A stretch of DNA of 64,000 nt from Streptomyces harbinensis (GTDB lineage: Bacteria; Actinomycetota; Actinomycetes; Streptomycetales; Streptomycetaceae). Position numbers and translations under genes: made by a program. Positions 37,482-49,571 of the stretch are shown piece by piece (position 1 is the stretch's first letter; each line of letters begins with the position of its first letter). The DNA lies in contig NZ_FPAB01000002.1 in NCBI RefSeq assembly GCF_900116145.1, positions 413,193-477,192 of the forward strand. The letters are read 5' to 3'. Under the pieces are notes generated by a model. That model saw only the letters and a program-made list of their open reading frames with translations, had not been told where the DNA came from and did no database searches.

Positions 37482-40147
37482 TGGAGTCGGCTGAAATCCG
37501 CCGCCGCTGGCTGAGCTTCTTCGAGAAGCACGGGCACACCGTGGTGCCCTCGGCGTCGCTGATCGCGGACGACCCCACGCTGCTGCTGGTCCCCGCGGGC
37601 ATGGTGCCGTTCAAGCCGTACTTCCTGGGCGAGGTCACCCCGCCCTACCCGCGCGCCGTCAGCGTGCAGAAGTGCGTCCGCACCCCGGACATCGAAGAGG
37701 TCGGCAAGACCACCCGGCACGGCACGTTCTTCCAGATGTGCGGCAACTTCTCCTTCGGCGACTACTTCAAGGAAGGCGCCATCACCCTCGGCTGGGAGCT
37801 GCTCACCGCTTCCGTGGAGTCCGGCGGCTACGGCCTGGACCCCGAGCGGCTGTGGATCACCGTCTACGAGGGCGACGACGAGGCCGAGCGGATCTGGCGC
37901 GAGGTCGTCGGCGTGCCCGCCGAGCGCGTCCAGCGGCTGGGCAAGGAGACCAACTACTGGGACATGGGCGTGCCCGGCCCCTGCGGCCCCTGCTCCGAGA
38001 TCAACTACGACCGGGGCCCCGAATTCGGCCCCGAGGGCGGCCCCGCCGTCAACGACGAGCGCTACGTGGAGATCTGGAACCTGGTCTTCATGCAGTACGA
38101 GCGCGGCCCCGGCGAGGGCAAGGACTACCCGATCCTCGGCGACCTGCCCGCCCAGAACATCGACACCGGTCTCGGCCTGGAACGCCTGGCGATGATCCTC
38201 CAGGACGTCCACAACATGTACGAGACCGACACCCTGCGCGTCGTCATCGACAAGGCCGGGGAGCTGACCGGGGTCCGCTACGGCGCCGACGAGCAGTCCG
38301 ACGTCGCGCTGCGCGTGGTGGCCGACCACATGCGCACCTCCGTCATGCTCATCGGCGACGGCGTCACCCCCGGCAACGAGGGCCGCGGCTACGTGCTGCG
38401 CCGCATCATGCGCCGCGCCGTGCGCAACATGCGGCTGCTGGGCGCGGACGGTCCCGTGGTGGCCGACCTCGTCGACGTGGTCCTCACCACCATGGGGCAG
38501 CAGTACCCCGAACTCCTCACCGACCGGGGGCGCATCGAGACCGTCGCGCTCGCCGAGGAGGCCGCCTTCCTGAAGACCCTGAAGGCCGGCACCAACATCC
38601 TCGACACCGCCGTCACCGACACCAAGGCCGCCGGCTCCTCCGTACTGGCCGGCGACAAGGCGTTCCTGCTCCACGACACCTGGGGCTTCCCCATCGACCT
38701 CACCCTGGAGATGGCCGCCGAACAGGGCCTGTCCGTGGACGAGGCCGGCTTCCGGCGGCTGATGAAGGAGCAGCGCGAGCGCGCCAAGGCGGACGCCCGC
38801 GCCAAGAAGCAGGGCCACGCCGACCTGTCCGCCTACCGCGAGGTCGCCGACGCCGCCGGAGCCACCGAGTTCACCGGCTACCACGACACCTCCGGCGAGG
38901 CCACCGTCGTCGGGCTGCTCGTCGACGGGCTGAGCGCCCCCGCCGCCCACGAGGGCGACGAGGTCGAGGTCGTCCTGGACCGCACCCCGTTCTACGCCGA
39001 GGGCGGCGGCCAGCTCGCCGACACCGGCCGGATCACCTTCTCCTCCGGCGCCGTCGTCGAGGTCCGCGACGTCCAGCGGCCGGTCCCCGGGGTGATCGTG
39101 CACAAGGGCGTGGTCCAGGTGGGCGAGGTAACCCTCGGCGCCGCCGCCGACTGCCGGATCGACGTCACCCGGCGCCGGTCCATCGCCCGCGCCCACAGCG
39201 CCACCCACCTCACCCACCAGGCGCTGCGCGACGCGCTGGGCCCCACCGCCGCCCAGGCCGGCTCGGAGAACGCCCCGGGACGGTTCCGGTTCGACTTCGG
39301 CTCGCCGACCGCCGTTCCCTCCTCCGTCCTCCAGGACGTGGAGCAGAAGATCAACGAGGTGCTGGCCCGCGATCTGGACGTCACCGCCGAGGTGATGTCG
39401 ATGGCCGACGCCAAGAAGCAGGGCGCCATCGCCGAGTTCGGCGAGAAGTACGGCGACCGGGTGCGGGTGGTGACCATCGGCGACTTCTCCAAGGAGCTGT
39501 GCGGCGGCACCCACGTCCACAACACCTCCCAGCTCGGACTGGTGAAGCTGCTGGGCGAGTCCTCCATCGGTTCCGGGGTGCGCCGCGTCGAGGCCCTGGT
39601 GGGCACCGACGCCTACCGCTTCCTGGCCAAGGAGCACACCGTGGTCGCCCAGCTGACCGAGCTGGTCAAGGGCCGGCCCGAGGAACTGCCCGAGCGCATC
39701 TCCGGCATGCTCGGGCGGCTGCGGGAGGCCGAGAAGGAGATCGAGCGGTTCCGCGCCGAGAAGGTCCTGCAGGCCGCGGGCGGCCTCGCCTCCGGCGCCC
39801 GGGACATCCGCGGGGTGGCGCTGGCCGCCGGCCGGGTGCCGGACGGCACCGGCGCGGACGACCTGCGCAAGCTCGTGCTCGACGTGCGCGGCCGGATCCC
39901 CGCCGACCGTCCCGCCGTGGTGGCGCTGTTCACCGTGGTCAAGGACCGTCCGCTGACCGTCATCGCCACCAACGAGGCCGCCCGCGAGCGCGGTCTGAAG
40001 GCCGGCGACCTGGTCCGTACCGCCGCCAAGGCCCTGGGCGGCGGCGGGGGCGGCAAGCCGGACGTGGCCCAGGGCGGCGGGCAGAACCCGGCCGCCATCG
40101 ACGACGCGCTGGCCGCCGTCGAGCGGCTGGTGGCCGAGAGCGCCTGA
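37481..40147 (+). CDS. alaS: Alanyl-tRNA synthetase
   Basis: Charges tRNA-Ala and deacylates mischarged tRNA. In the 888-residue class II synthetase, the catalytic core opens [19 protein letters not shown] with [19 protein letters not shown]. The editing domain has zinc ligands in [13 protein letters not shown] (HxxxH) and CGGTHVHNT (CxxxH). The C-terminal DHHA1/oligomerisation domain contains a coiled coil ([15 protein letters not shown]) and a Gly-rich GGGGGGKPD stretch. Start overlaps the preceding stop. Length is normal for actinobacteria. Confidence 0.97.
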   Translation: MESAEIRRRWLSFFEKHGHTVVPSASLIADDPTLLLVPAGMVPFKPYFLGEVTPPYPRAVSVQKCVRTPDIEEVGKTTRHGTFFQMCGNFSFGDYFKEGAITLGWELLTASVESGGYGLDPERLWITVYEGDDEAERIWREVVGVPAERVQRLGKETNYWDMGVPGPCGPCSEINYDRGPEFGPEGGPAVNDERYVEIWNLVFMQYERGPGEGKDYPILGDLPAQNIDTGLGLERLAMILQDVHNMYETDTLRVVIDKAGELTGVRYGADEQSDVALRVVADHMRTSVMLIGDGVTPGNEGRGYVLRRIMRRAVRNMRLLGADGPVVADLVDVVLTTMGQQYPELLTDRGRIETVALAEEAAFLKTLKAGTNILDTAVTDTKAAGSSVLAGDKAFLLHDTWGFPIDLTLEMAAEQGLSVDEAGFRRLMKEQRERAKADARAKKQGHADLSAYREVADAAGATEFTGYHDTSGEATVVGLLVDGLSAPAAHEGDEVEVVLDRTPFYAEGGGQLADTGRITFSSGAVVEVRDVQRPVPGVIVHKGVVQVGEVTLGAAADCRIDVTRRRSIARAHSATHLTHQALRDALGPTAAQAGSENAPGRFRFDFGSPTAVPSSVLQDVEQKINEVLARDLDVTAEVMSMADAKKQGAIAEFGEKYGDRVRVVTIGDFSKELCGGTHVHNTSQLGLVKLLGESSIGSGVRRVEALVGTDAYRFLAKEHTVVAQLTELVKGRPEELPERISGMLGRLREAEKEIERFRAEKVLQAAGGLASGARDIRGVALAAGRVPDGTGADDLRKLVLDVRGRIPADRPAVVALFTVVKDRPLTVIATNEAARERGLKAGDLVRTAAKALGGGGGGKPDVAQGGGQNPAAIDDALAAVERLVAESA

Positions 40148-40148
40148 G

Positions 40149-40625
40149 TTGAGCACGACGATGCGACGCGGCAGACGGCTGGCCGTCGATGTCGGTGAGG
40201 CCCGGATCGGGGTCGCGAGCAGCGACCCCGACGGGTTGCTGGCCACTCCGGTGGAGACCGTGCCGGGACGCGACGTGCCGGCGGCCCAGCGGCGTCTGGA
40301 GCAGCTGGTGGCGGAGTACGAGCCGCTGGAGGTCGTCGTCGGCCTGCCCCGGTCCCTCAGCGGCAGCGAGGGACCGGCGGCGGCCCGGGTGCGGGCGTTC
40401 GTCCAGGAGACCGCCCGCCGGATCGCGCCGGTGCCGGTGCGTCTGGTGGACGAGCGGATGAGTACGGTCACGGCCGCCCAGTCGATGCGGGCCTCGGGCG
40501 TGAGTGCGAAGAAGGGGCGCGCGCGCATCGACCAGGCGGCGGCCGTGGTCATCCTGCAGAGTGCGCTGGAGACGGAACGGGTGACCGGCCGTCCTCCGGG
40601 GGAGTGCGTCGAAGTGGTTGTCTGA
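40149..40625 (+). CDS. ruvX: Putative pre-16S rRNA nuclease RuvX/YqgF
   Basis: A 158-residue RNase H-fold protein with LAVDVGEARIGVA (catalytic Asp in VDVG), VVVGLPRSLSGSEG and VRLVDERMSTVTA, and the last acidic site in IDQAAAVVILQ. YqgF proteins are implicated in 16S rRNA 5' maturation. The TTG start at 40149 is 2 nt after the alaS stop; ATG 40161 is a possible alternative. Position between alaS and mltG is conserved across actinobacteria, supporting the call. Confidence 0.92.
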   Translation: MSTTMRRGRRLAVDVGEARIGVASSDPDGLLATPVETVPGRDVPAAQRRLEQLVAEYEPLEVVVGLPRSLSGSEGPAAARVRAFVQETARRIAPVPVRLVDERMSTVTAAQSMRASGVSAKKGRARIDQAAAVVILQSALETERVTGRPPGECVEVVV

Positions 40626-40750
40626 TCGCGATACGGTAACGTTCCGCGCGACATGGCATGTCGTTCCACCCGGACCCGCCGCGGCGGGTCTACGGGGTGC
40701 CTCTTCTCCCACGAGAGTGGATGGCTGCCGCCTGCGTCACAAGGGGATCG

Positions 40751-42532
40751 ATGACTGAGTATGGCCGGGGGCCCGGTGCCCAGGGGTGGCAGCCCGAAGA
40801 CCCGCTCTACGGAGACCAGGGCTGGGCCGAGCAGCAGCACGCACAGGGTGCTCAGCCGGGCCAGGGCGACCCGTACGGCTCCTGGGACCCGTACGGCCAG
40901 CAGCAGTATCCGGAGCAGCAGGCGTACCCGCAGCAGCAGGACCCGTACCAGCAGTACCCACAGCAGCAGCAACCTTACCCTCAGCAACAGCAGTTTCACC
41001 AGCAGGATCAGCAGGGGCAGCAGGGTTACTACCAGCAGCCCGGCCAGGAGCAGGGCTGGGACGCCCAGGGCGGCCAGTACTACGCCGATCCCTACGCCCA
41101 GCAGCAGGGCGGCGGGTACGACCAGCAGGGCTACCAGGACCCCTACGCCGCCCAGCAGCAGGGCTACCCCGCACCGGACGCGTACCAGGGTCAGCAGCAG
41201 CCCGGTCAGCCGTCGCAGCAGCACCAGCAACAGCAGCACCAGCAGCCCCACCCCGAGCAGCAGCCGCACCAGCCCGAGCCCGCGACCCGGCAGCGGCGCC
41301 CCGAACCGGAGCCGGCCGGCGCCCCCGGCGGTCCGGGCCCCGACCCGGACACCGGCTGGGACCCCGGCCCCGACCAGGGCGAGGCCGACTTCTTCTCCCG
41401 GGCGGACGAGGACGACGACTGGGACGACGAGCCCCGCGGGCGCGAGCGGCGCGGCGGGAAAGGCAAGAGCAAAGGCAAGAGCAAGGGCAAGCAGCGCAAC
41501 GGCTGCGCCTGCCTGGTCGTCGCCGTCGTGCTGGCCGGCGGCCTCGGCGGTGCCGCGTACTACGGCTACGACTTCTACCAGAGCCGCTTCGGCCCGGCCC
41601 CGGACTACGTGGGCGAGGGGACCGGCGAGGTCCAGGTGACCATTCCGGCGGGCGCGTCCCTCTCCCAGATGGGCAACCTGCTGAAAAAGGAGGACGTCGT
41701 CAAGAGCCACGACGCCTTCGTCGCCGCCGCCACCAAGGACGGCGTCGCCCCCATCCAGGCCGGTGTCTACACCCTGCGGCAGCAGATGTCCGCCGACGCC
41801 GCGGTCGCGATGCTCACCGACCCGGCGCAGCTCAACACCCTCATCATCGCCGAGGGCATGCGGGCCTCCCAGATCTTCACCGCGATCGACCTCAAGCTGG
41901 AGCTGGCGGAGGGCACCACGGAGGAGGCCGCCGAGAACGGTGACATCGGCCTTCCGGAGTGGGCCGAGGGCGAGGTCGAGGGCTTCCTGTTCCCCGCCCG
42001 CTACGACGTGGGCGACGACACCACCCCCGAGGACCTGCTGAGCCAGATGGTGGACCGGGCCGAGGCCGAGTTCGCCGAGATCGACCTGGAGGGACAGGCC
42101 GAAACGCTCGGCTTCACCCCGCGCGAGGTCATCATCATCGCCTCGCTGGTGCAGGCCGAGGCGCAGCTGCCCGAGGAGTTCGGCAAGGTCTCACGGGTGA
42201 TCTACAACCGGCTGGAGGTGAACCAGGCGCTCGGTTTCGACTCCACGATCAACTACGTGCGGGACAACCACTCCCTGGACGTCTCCATCGAGGACACCAA
42301 GATCGAGTCGCCGTACAACACCTACAAGTACCCCGGCCTGCCGCCCGGCCCGATCAACAACCCGGGCCACCAGGCGTTCGAGGCGGCGGCCGAGCCGACC
42401 GAGGGCGACTGGCTGTACTTCGTCACGGTGAAGCCCGGCGACACCCGGTTCGAGGTCGAGTACGAGAAGCACCTCGAACACGTCGACGACTTCAACGCGG
42501 AACAGGCCAGGAACCGGGAGAGCGGCAACTGA
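40751..42532 (+). CDS. mltG: Endolytic murein transglycosylase MltG with long Q/Y/P-rich N terminus
   Basis: Cleaves nascent peptidoglycan strands at the membrane. In the 593-residue protein, residues 1-180 are a low-complexity Gln/Tyr/Pro/Gly domain; 210-232 is acidic and 232-249 Lys/Gly-rich. One membrane helix lies at about 251-273, and the YceG/MltG domain runs from about 290. The catalytic glutamate should be in IIIASLVQAEAQ (E470); the motif usually reads VEKE and here the first Glu is Gln. The downstream VIYNRLEVNQALGFDSTINYV and [21 protein letters not shown] motifs are intact. AAGGGG precedes the ATG. Its stop overlaps the aroE start. Confidence 0.92.
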   Translation: MTEYGRGPGAQGWQPEDPLYGDQGWAEQQHAQGAQPGQGDPYGSWDPYGQQQYPEQQAYPQQQDPYQQYPQQQQPYPQQQQFHQQDQQGQQGYYQQPGQEQGWDAQGGQYYADPYAQQQGGGYDQQGYQDPYAAQQQGYPAPDAYQGQQQPGQPSQQHQQQQHQQPHPEQQPHQPEPATRQRRPEPEPAGAPGGPGPDPDTGWDPGPDQGEADFFSRADEDDDWDDEPRGRERRGGKGKSKGKSKGKQRNGCACLVVAVVLAGGLGGAAYYGYDFYQSRFGPAPDYVGEGTGEVQVTIPAGASLSQMGNLLKKEDVVKSHDAFVAAATKDGVAPIQAGVYTLRQQMSADAAVAMLTDPAQLNTLIIAEGMRASQIFTAIDLKLELAEGTTEEAAENGDIGLPEWAEGEVEGFLFPARYDVGDDTTPEDLLSQMVDRAEAEFAEIDLEGQAETLGFTPREVIIIASLVQAEAQLPEEFGKVSRVIYNRLEVNQALGFDSTINYVRDNHSLDVSIEDTKIESPYNTYKYPGLPPGPINNPGHQAFEAAAEPTEGDWLYFVTVKPGDTRFEVEYEKHLEHVDDFNAEQARNRESGN

Positions 42533-43371
42533 TGAACCGGCGCACGCACCGGCGGGCCGCCGTACTCGGCTCGCCCATCACCCACTCGCTCTCCCCGGCG
42601 CTGCACCGGGCGGCGTACACGGCGCTCGGACTGACCGGGTGGAGCTACGACCGCTTCGAGCTGACCGAGGACGGCCTGCCGGGCTTCCTCGGCGGCCTGG
42701 GCCCCGAATGGGCCGGGCTGTCGCTGACGATGCCGCTGAAGCGGGCCGTGATCCCGCTGCTGGACGGGATCGGGGAGACGGCGGCGGCCGTGGAGGCCGT
42801 CAACACCGTCGTCCTCGGCCCGGACGGGCACCGCAGGGGCGAGAACACCGACGTACCCGGCATGGTGGCCGCACTGCGCGAGCGGGGCGTGGACCGGGTG
42901 CCTGCGGCGGCCGTGCTCGGCGCGGGGGCCACCGCCTCGTCGGCGATCGCGGCCCTGGCACAGCTGTGCGACGGGGAGGTCACCGCCTACGTCCGCGGCC
43001 CCGAGCGCGCCGCCGAGATGCGCGGCTGGGGCGAACGTCTGGGCGTCCCGGTCACCACCGCCCCCTGGGACGAGGCGGCCCGGGCGCTCGGCGCGCCGCT
43101 GGTGATCGCCACCACCCCGGTCGGCAGCACCGACCCGCTGGCCGCCGCCGTGCCGCCGCGGCCCGGCATTCTGTTCGACGTGCTGTACGAGCCCTGGCCC
43201 ACGCCGCTGGCCGCCGCCTGGTCCGCCCGGGGCGGCCGGGTGCTGGGCGGGCTCGATCTGCTGGTGCACCAGGCGGTCCTCCAGGTCGAGGCCATGACCG
43301 GACGGGCCCCGGCCCCGCTGGCCGAGATGCGCGCCGCGGGCGAGGCGGCGCTGGCCGCCCGCCCCGTCTGA
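42532..43371 (+). CDS. aroE: Shikimate dehydrogenase
   Basis: Reduces 3-dehydroshikimate to shikimate. The 279-residue protein has the substrate motif [13 protein letters not shown] (13-25), the catalytic Lys in SLTMPLK (K70) and Asp in GENTDV (D107). The nucleotide-binding loop reads GAGATASSA rather than the common GAGGAAxA, and the NRT motif is replaced by VRG, so cofactor use may differ somewhat. It overlaps the mltG stop by one base and is separated from aroC by 139 nt. Confidence 0.92.
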   Translation: MNRRTHRRAAVLGSPITHSLSPALHRAAYTALGLTGWSYDRFELTEDGLPGFLGGLGPEWAGLSLTMPLKRAVIPLLDGIGETAAAVEAVNTVVLGPDGHRRGENTDVPGMVAALRERGVDRVPAAAVLGAGATASSAIAALAQLCDGEVTAYVRGPERAAEMRGWGERLGVPVTTAPWDEAARALGAPLVIATTPVGSTDPLAAAVPPRPGILFDVLYEPWPTPLAAAWSARGGRVLGGLDLLVHQAVLQVEAMTGRAPAPLAEMRAAGEAALAARPV

Positions 43372-43444
43372 GCCCCGGCGGACCCCCGCCGTCGCCGCCG
43401 GTGCTGCCACCCGCCCCGGTCCGGCAGCCGGACGCCGCGCCGGT

Positions 43445-43472
43445 CCCCGATCCGGGCGTGAAAGGATCGGGG
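43445..43472 (+). terminator. Hairpin between aroE and aroC
   Basis: CCCCGATCC (43445-43453) pairs with GGATCGGGG (43464-43472) across a 10-nt loop, 38 nt before the aroC start codon. It could terminate the alaS-aroE transcript or act as a leader structure for aroC. Confidence 0.4.
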
Positions 43473-43510
43473 GAGCAGACGTGCAGGTGTCGAGCATCGA
43501 AGGAGCAGCG

Positions 43511-46304
<2,794 letters not shown>

Positions 46305-46311
46305 CGGCCCT

Positions 46312-46347
46312 GGGCGGCGGGTGTGGTTCGCGCCACACCCGCCGCCC
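46312..46347 (+). terminator. Terminator of the aro operon
   Basis: GGGCGGCGGGTGTGG (46312-46326) and CCACACCCGCCGCCC (46333-46347) form a perfect 15-bp stem with loop TTCGCG, eight bases beyond the aroB stop. Confidence 0.85.
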
Positions 46348-46525
46348 GGAAACCGGGATAAAAGCCGCTGATCCTCCCAGATCGCCCGACGGCCCGCCCC
46401 CGGGCGGCACTTCGGGCCCGCACGGGACGTTCCCCCCGCGTCACCCCGGCCGGGTACGGTGTGTCACCGACCGGCGAAGCCGCGCGGAGCCGACTGCCGT
46501 GCCTCGACATCGAAAGTGGTGCCGG

Positions 46526-47218
46526 ATGCATCAACCCGGGATGCCCCCGCCGCCGCCCGCCCCGCTCGACGGCGGGACGGGCGGGCAGATCCAGCTGCCG
46601 CCCGGCGCCGTGGTGCCCACCCCGGCGCCCGCCGCCGTCCCCGCCCACCCCGATGTCGCGCACACCGGGGTCGCCGTGCTGCTCATCGGCCCGGCCGGGG
46701 CCGGCAAGACGACCGTCGCCCGCTACTGGGCCGAGCGCCGCCCGGTGCCCACCGCCAGCATCAGCCTGGACGACGTCCGCGAGTGGGTCCGCGCCGGGTT
46801 CGCCGATCCGCGGGCCGGGTGGGACGACCGCTCCGAGGCGCAGTACCGGCTGGCCCGCCGCACCTGCGGTTTCGCGGCCCGCAACTATCTGGCCAACGGC
46901 ATCTCCTGCATCCTGGACGACGCGGTCTTCCCGGACCGCCCCGCCGTCGGCCTGGGCGGCTGGAAACGGCATGTGGGCCCCGGGCTGATCCCGGTGGTGC
47001 TGCTGCCCGGGCTGGACGTGGTGCTGGAGCGCAACGCCGCCCGCACCGGCACCCGGCGGCTGTCGGACGAGGAGGTCGCCACCATCCACGGCCGGATGGC
47101 CGGCTGGTACGGCTCCGGGCTGCCGATCATCGACAATTCCCGGCACGACGTGGCCACCACCGCCCGGATGCTGGACGAGGCGGTGGCCCGCTCGCTGAGC
47201 AGCCCGCCCGCCTGGTGA
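46526..47218 (+). CDS. P-loop ATP/GTP-binding protein, small-kinase type
   Basis: A 230-residue protein. The first 50 residues are Pro/Gly/Ala-rich (MPPPPPAP and similar), then a kinase-like domain with Walker A GPAGAGKTT near 56-64, an ISLDDVREWVRAGFADP strand with paired acidic residues, and NGISCILDDAVFPDR. The pattern recalls zeta-toxin/chloramphenicol-phosphotransferase and polynucleotide-kinase-like small kinases, but the substrate is unknown. ATG 46526 is taken; GTG 46499 upstream is in frame. It is 221 nt after aroB and separate from that operon by a terminator. Homologues occur next to the M24-like and efp genes in Streptomyces. Confidence 0.75.
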   Translation: MHQPGMPPPPPAPLDGGTGGQIQLPPGAVVPTPAPAAVPAHPDVAHTGVAVLLIGPAGAGKTTVARYWAERRPVPTASISLDDVREWVRAGFADPRAGWDDRSEAQYRLARRTCGFAARNYLANGISCILDDAVFPDRPAVGLGGWKRHVGPGLIPVVLLPGLDVVLERNAARTGTRRLSDEEVATIHGRMAGWYGSGLPIIDNSRHDVATTARMLDEAVARSLSSPPAW

Positions 47219-47284
47219 GGTGCCGCGTCCCCGTTAGGACGTGTTGAAGGCGCCCTGTGGCGCCCGGCTGCGTAGGCTCGGTCC

Positions 47285-48397
47285 ATGTCCGAGGTACATG
47301 CCGCCCGGCGCTCCAGGCTGCGGGCCCGCTGCTCGGCCGCCGGCAGCACCGCTCTGGTCGTCTCCCGCCCCGCCAATGTCCGTTACCTGGTCGGCGCCGC
47401 CCCCGCCGACGCGGTCCTGCTGGTGGGCCGTTCCGGTGACGACGTGCTGCTCAGCCACTGGGAGGCGGCCGACGCCTTCGCCGAACCGCGCCCCGCCGAC
47501 ACGGAGGGGCTGCGCACCGAGGTGCTGCACGGGGAGAGCGATCCGGCGACCGCGGCCGTGGCGATGGCGATGAAGGCCGGCGCCGACACCGTGGCCGTCG
47601 AGGAACACCATCTGACCGTCGCCCGGCACCGGGCACTGGCCGCCGGCGCCCCCGGGGTGCGGCTGACCGATCTGGGCCGGGTCGTGGAGGAGCACCGGCT
47701 GGTCAAGGACGAGGACGAGATCGCCGCGCTGCGGATCGCCGCCGAGATCACCGACCGGGCGCTGGGGGAACTGCTGGAGTCGATCCTGGTGGGCCGCACC
47801 GAGCGGCACCTGGCGCTGGAGCTGGAGCGGCGCCTGGTGGACCACGGGGCGGACGGCCCGGCGTTCGCCACCTCGGTGGCCACCGGATCGCACTCGGGGG
47901 TGGCCGGGCACCGGCCCACCGACCGCAGGGTGGAGGAGGGGGACTTCCTGTCGGTCTGCCTGGGGGCCAGGTTCCGCGGCTACCGGTGCCGGATCGGCCG
48001 CACCTTCGTGATCGGATCCAGTCCGGCCGACTGGCAGATCGAGCTGTACGACCTGGTGTTCGCCGCCCAGCGGGCGGCCCGGGAGGCGCTGCTGCCGGGC
48101 GCCGAGTACCACGCGGTGGACCGCGCGGCGCGCACCGTGCTGGAGGCGGCGGGCCACGGTTCGGCGCTCGGCCCGGCCACCGGCCACGGGGTCGGGCTGG
48201 AAATCGGGGAGGACCCCCGGCTGTCCCCGGCCGCCATGGGTAGACTGGGCCCTTGTGTGCCGGTCACCGTCGAGCCGGGAGTACACCTCCCGGGCCGGGG
48301 CGGAGTCCGGATCGATGACACGCTCGTCGTCCGCTCACCGGCGGACGGCGGTCCCGAGCTACTCACCATCACGACCAAGGAACTCCTGGCACTGTGA
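47285..48397 (+). CDS. M24 (Xaa-Pro peptidase/creatinase fold) protein, degenerate metal site
   Basis: A 370-residue protein with a creatinase-like N-terminal domain (about 1-135) and an M24 pita-bread domain. In active family members two Asp, one His and two Glu bind the metals. Here the first Asp position is Cys (C225 in FLSVCLGA) and the second is Arg (R236 in GYRCRIGRT). The GHGVGLEI His (H301) and the VEPG Glu (E330) remain, and the last Glu is Asp (D344). A dinuclear peptidase site is therefore unlikely. ATG 47285 is 6 nt after TAGGCT (47273-47278), a probable leaderless start. It lies 69 nt upstream of efp, where mycobacteria have pepQ. Confidence 0.85.
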   Translation: MSEVHAARRSRLRARCSAAGSTALVVSRPANVRYLVGAAPADAVLLVGRSGDDVLLSHWEAADAFAEPRPADTEGLRTEVLHGESDPATAAVAMAMKAGADTVAVEEHHLTVARHRALAAGAPGVRLTDLGRVVEEHRLVKDEDEIAALRIAAEITDRALGELLESILVGRTERHLALELERRLVDHGADGPAFATSVATGSHSGVAGHRPTDRRVEEGDFLSVCLGARFRGYRCRIGRTFVIGSSPADWQIELYDLVFAAQRAAREALLPGAEYHAVDRAARTVLEAAGHGSALGPATGHGVGLEIGEDPRLSPAAMGRLGPCVPVTVEPGVHLPGRGGVRIDDTLVVRSPADGGPELLTITTKELLAL

Positions 48398-48466
48398 CCG
48401 GGTCCACCCGACACGCGGGGGGTTCCTCCGGTCCCCTCTAGCCAGTCTGTAGGAGATTCCGCGCCC

Positions 48467-49033
48467 GTGGCCACCACGAACGACCTCAAGAACGGCATGG
48501 TGCTCAAGCTCGACGGCGGACAGTTGTGGTCCGTTGTGGAGTTCCAGCACGTCAAGCCCGGCAAGGGCGGTGCCTTTGTGCGCACCAAGCTGAAGAACGT
48601 GCTCTCCGGCAAGGTGGTCGACAAGACCTTCAACGCCGGCACCAAGGTCGAGACCGCCACCGTCGACCGCCGTGCGATGCAGTTCTCCTACAAGGACGGC
48701 ACCGACTTCGTCTTCATGGACACCCAGACCTACGAGCAACTGCCCATCGACCCCAAGACCGTGGGCGAGGCGGCCAACTTCCTGCTGGAAGGCTTCGACG
48801 CCACCGTGGCCATCTACGAGGGCACCCCGCTCTTCGTGGAGCTGCCGGCCTCGGTCGAGCTGGTCATCGAGTACACCGAGCCGGGTGTCCAGGGCGACCG
48901 CTCCACCGGCGGCACCAAGCCCGCCAGGCTGGAGACCGGCTACGAGATCGGCGTCCCGCTCTTCATCACCACGGGCGAGAAGATCAAGGTCGACACCCGT
49001 TCCGGTGAGTACCTCGGCCGGGTGAACAGCTGA
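48467..49033 (+). CDS. efp: Translation elongation factor P
   Basis: Relieves ribosome stalling at polyproline. The 188-residue protein has the three EF-P beta-barrel domains. The loop [12 protein letters not shown] presents Lys33, the position modified or exposed at the peptidyl-transferase centre, and a PGK-type context is common in actinobacteria. C-terminal signature [26 protein letters not shown] start with AGGAGA upstream. nusB begins 1 nt after its stop. Confidence 0.97.
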   Translation: MATTNDLKNGMVLKLDGGQLWSVVEFQHVKPGKGGAFVRTKLKNVLSGKVVDKTFNAGTKVETATVDRRAMQFSYKDGTDFVFMDTQTYEQLPIDPKTVGEAANFLLEGFDATVAIYEGTPLFVELPASVELVIEYTEPGVQGDRSTGGTKPARLETGYEIGVPLFITTGEKIKVDTRSGEYLGRVNS

Positions 49034-49034
49034 C

Positions 49035-49460
49035 GTGTCCGCGCGCAGCAAGGCGCGGCAGCGGGCGCTCCAGATCCTCTTCGAGGCGGATCAGCGCGCT
49101 GCCGACCCCACCGACGTCCTGGCCGAGTGGACGCGCAAGGCCCTGAGCGATCAGGGAAATCCGCAGGTCAATCCGTACACCAGGGAGCTGGTGGAGGGGT
49201 TCGCGGAGCGGGCGGAGCGGATCGACGAACTGCTGACGCAGTACACGATCGGCTGGCCGCTGGACCGGATGCCCGCCGTGGACCGCAACATCCTGCGGCT
49301 GAGTGCCTTCGAGCTGATCTGGCGGGACGACGTGCCCGACCCGGTGGTGCTGGACGAGGCCGTGCAACTGGCCCGGCAGTACTCCACCGATGATTCGCCG
49401 GCCTTCGTGAACGGCCTGCTGGGGCGGCTCAAGGAGCTGAAGCCCTCTTTGCGGCGTTGA
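49035..49460 (+). CDS. nusB: Transcription antitermination protein NusB
   Basis: With S10 (NusE) forms the rRNA antitermination complex. The 141-residue all-helical protein begins with KARQRALQILFEADQRA and contains ERIDELLTQYTIGWPLDRMPAVDRNILRLSAFEL and DEAVQLARQYSTDDSPAFVNGLL, normal for the family. GTG start, one base after the efp stop, so cotranscribed with efp. It converges on bldD with a strong shared terminator. Confidence 0.96.
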   Translation: MSARSKARQRALQILFEADQRAADPTDVLAEWTRKALSDQGNPQVNPYTRELVEGFAERAERIDELLTQYTIGWPLDRMPAVDRNILRLSAFELIWRDDVPDPVVLDEAVQLARQYSTDDSPAFVNGLLGRLKELKPSLRR

Positions 49461-49470
49461 GGCGCCGCGG

Positions 49471-49512
49471 CAGGGGCGGGCGGCGGGCCTGGTGGCCGGC
49501 CGCCCGCCCCTG
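49471..49512. terminator. Bidirectional terminator between nusB and bldD
   Basis: CAGGGGCGGGCGGC (49471-49484) pairs perfectly over 14 bp with 49499-49512, with a further inner GGCC/GGCC possibility in the loop. Confidence 0.75.
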
Positions 49513-49571
49513 TGCCATGCGCCGCCACGGGCGGCGCGACGCGGAGGTGACGCGCGTTGCGCGCGCCCCGG

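Noticed and set aside
37061..41710. A 1549-codon open frame on the minus strand across alaS, ruvX and mltG
   Set aside because: It lies opposite strongly supported genes, has Gly/Val/Leu/Asp-rich composition typical of antisense frames in high-GC DNA, and no recognisable domain.
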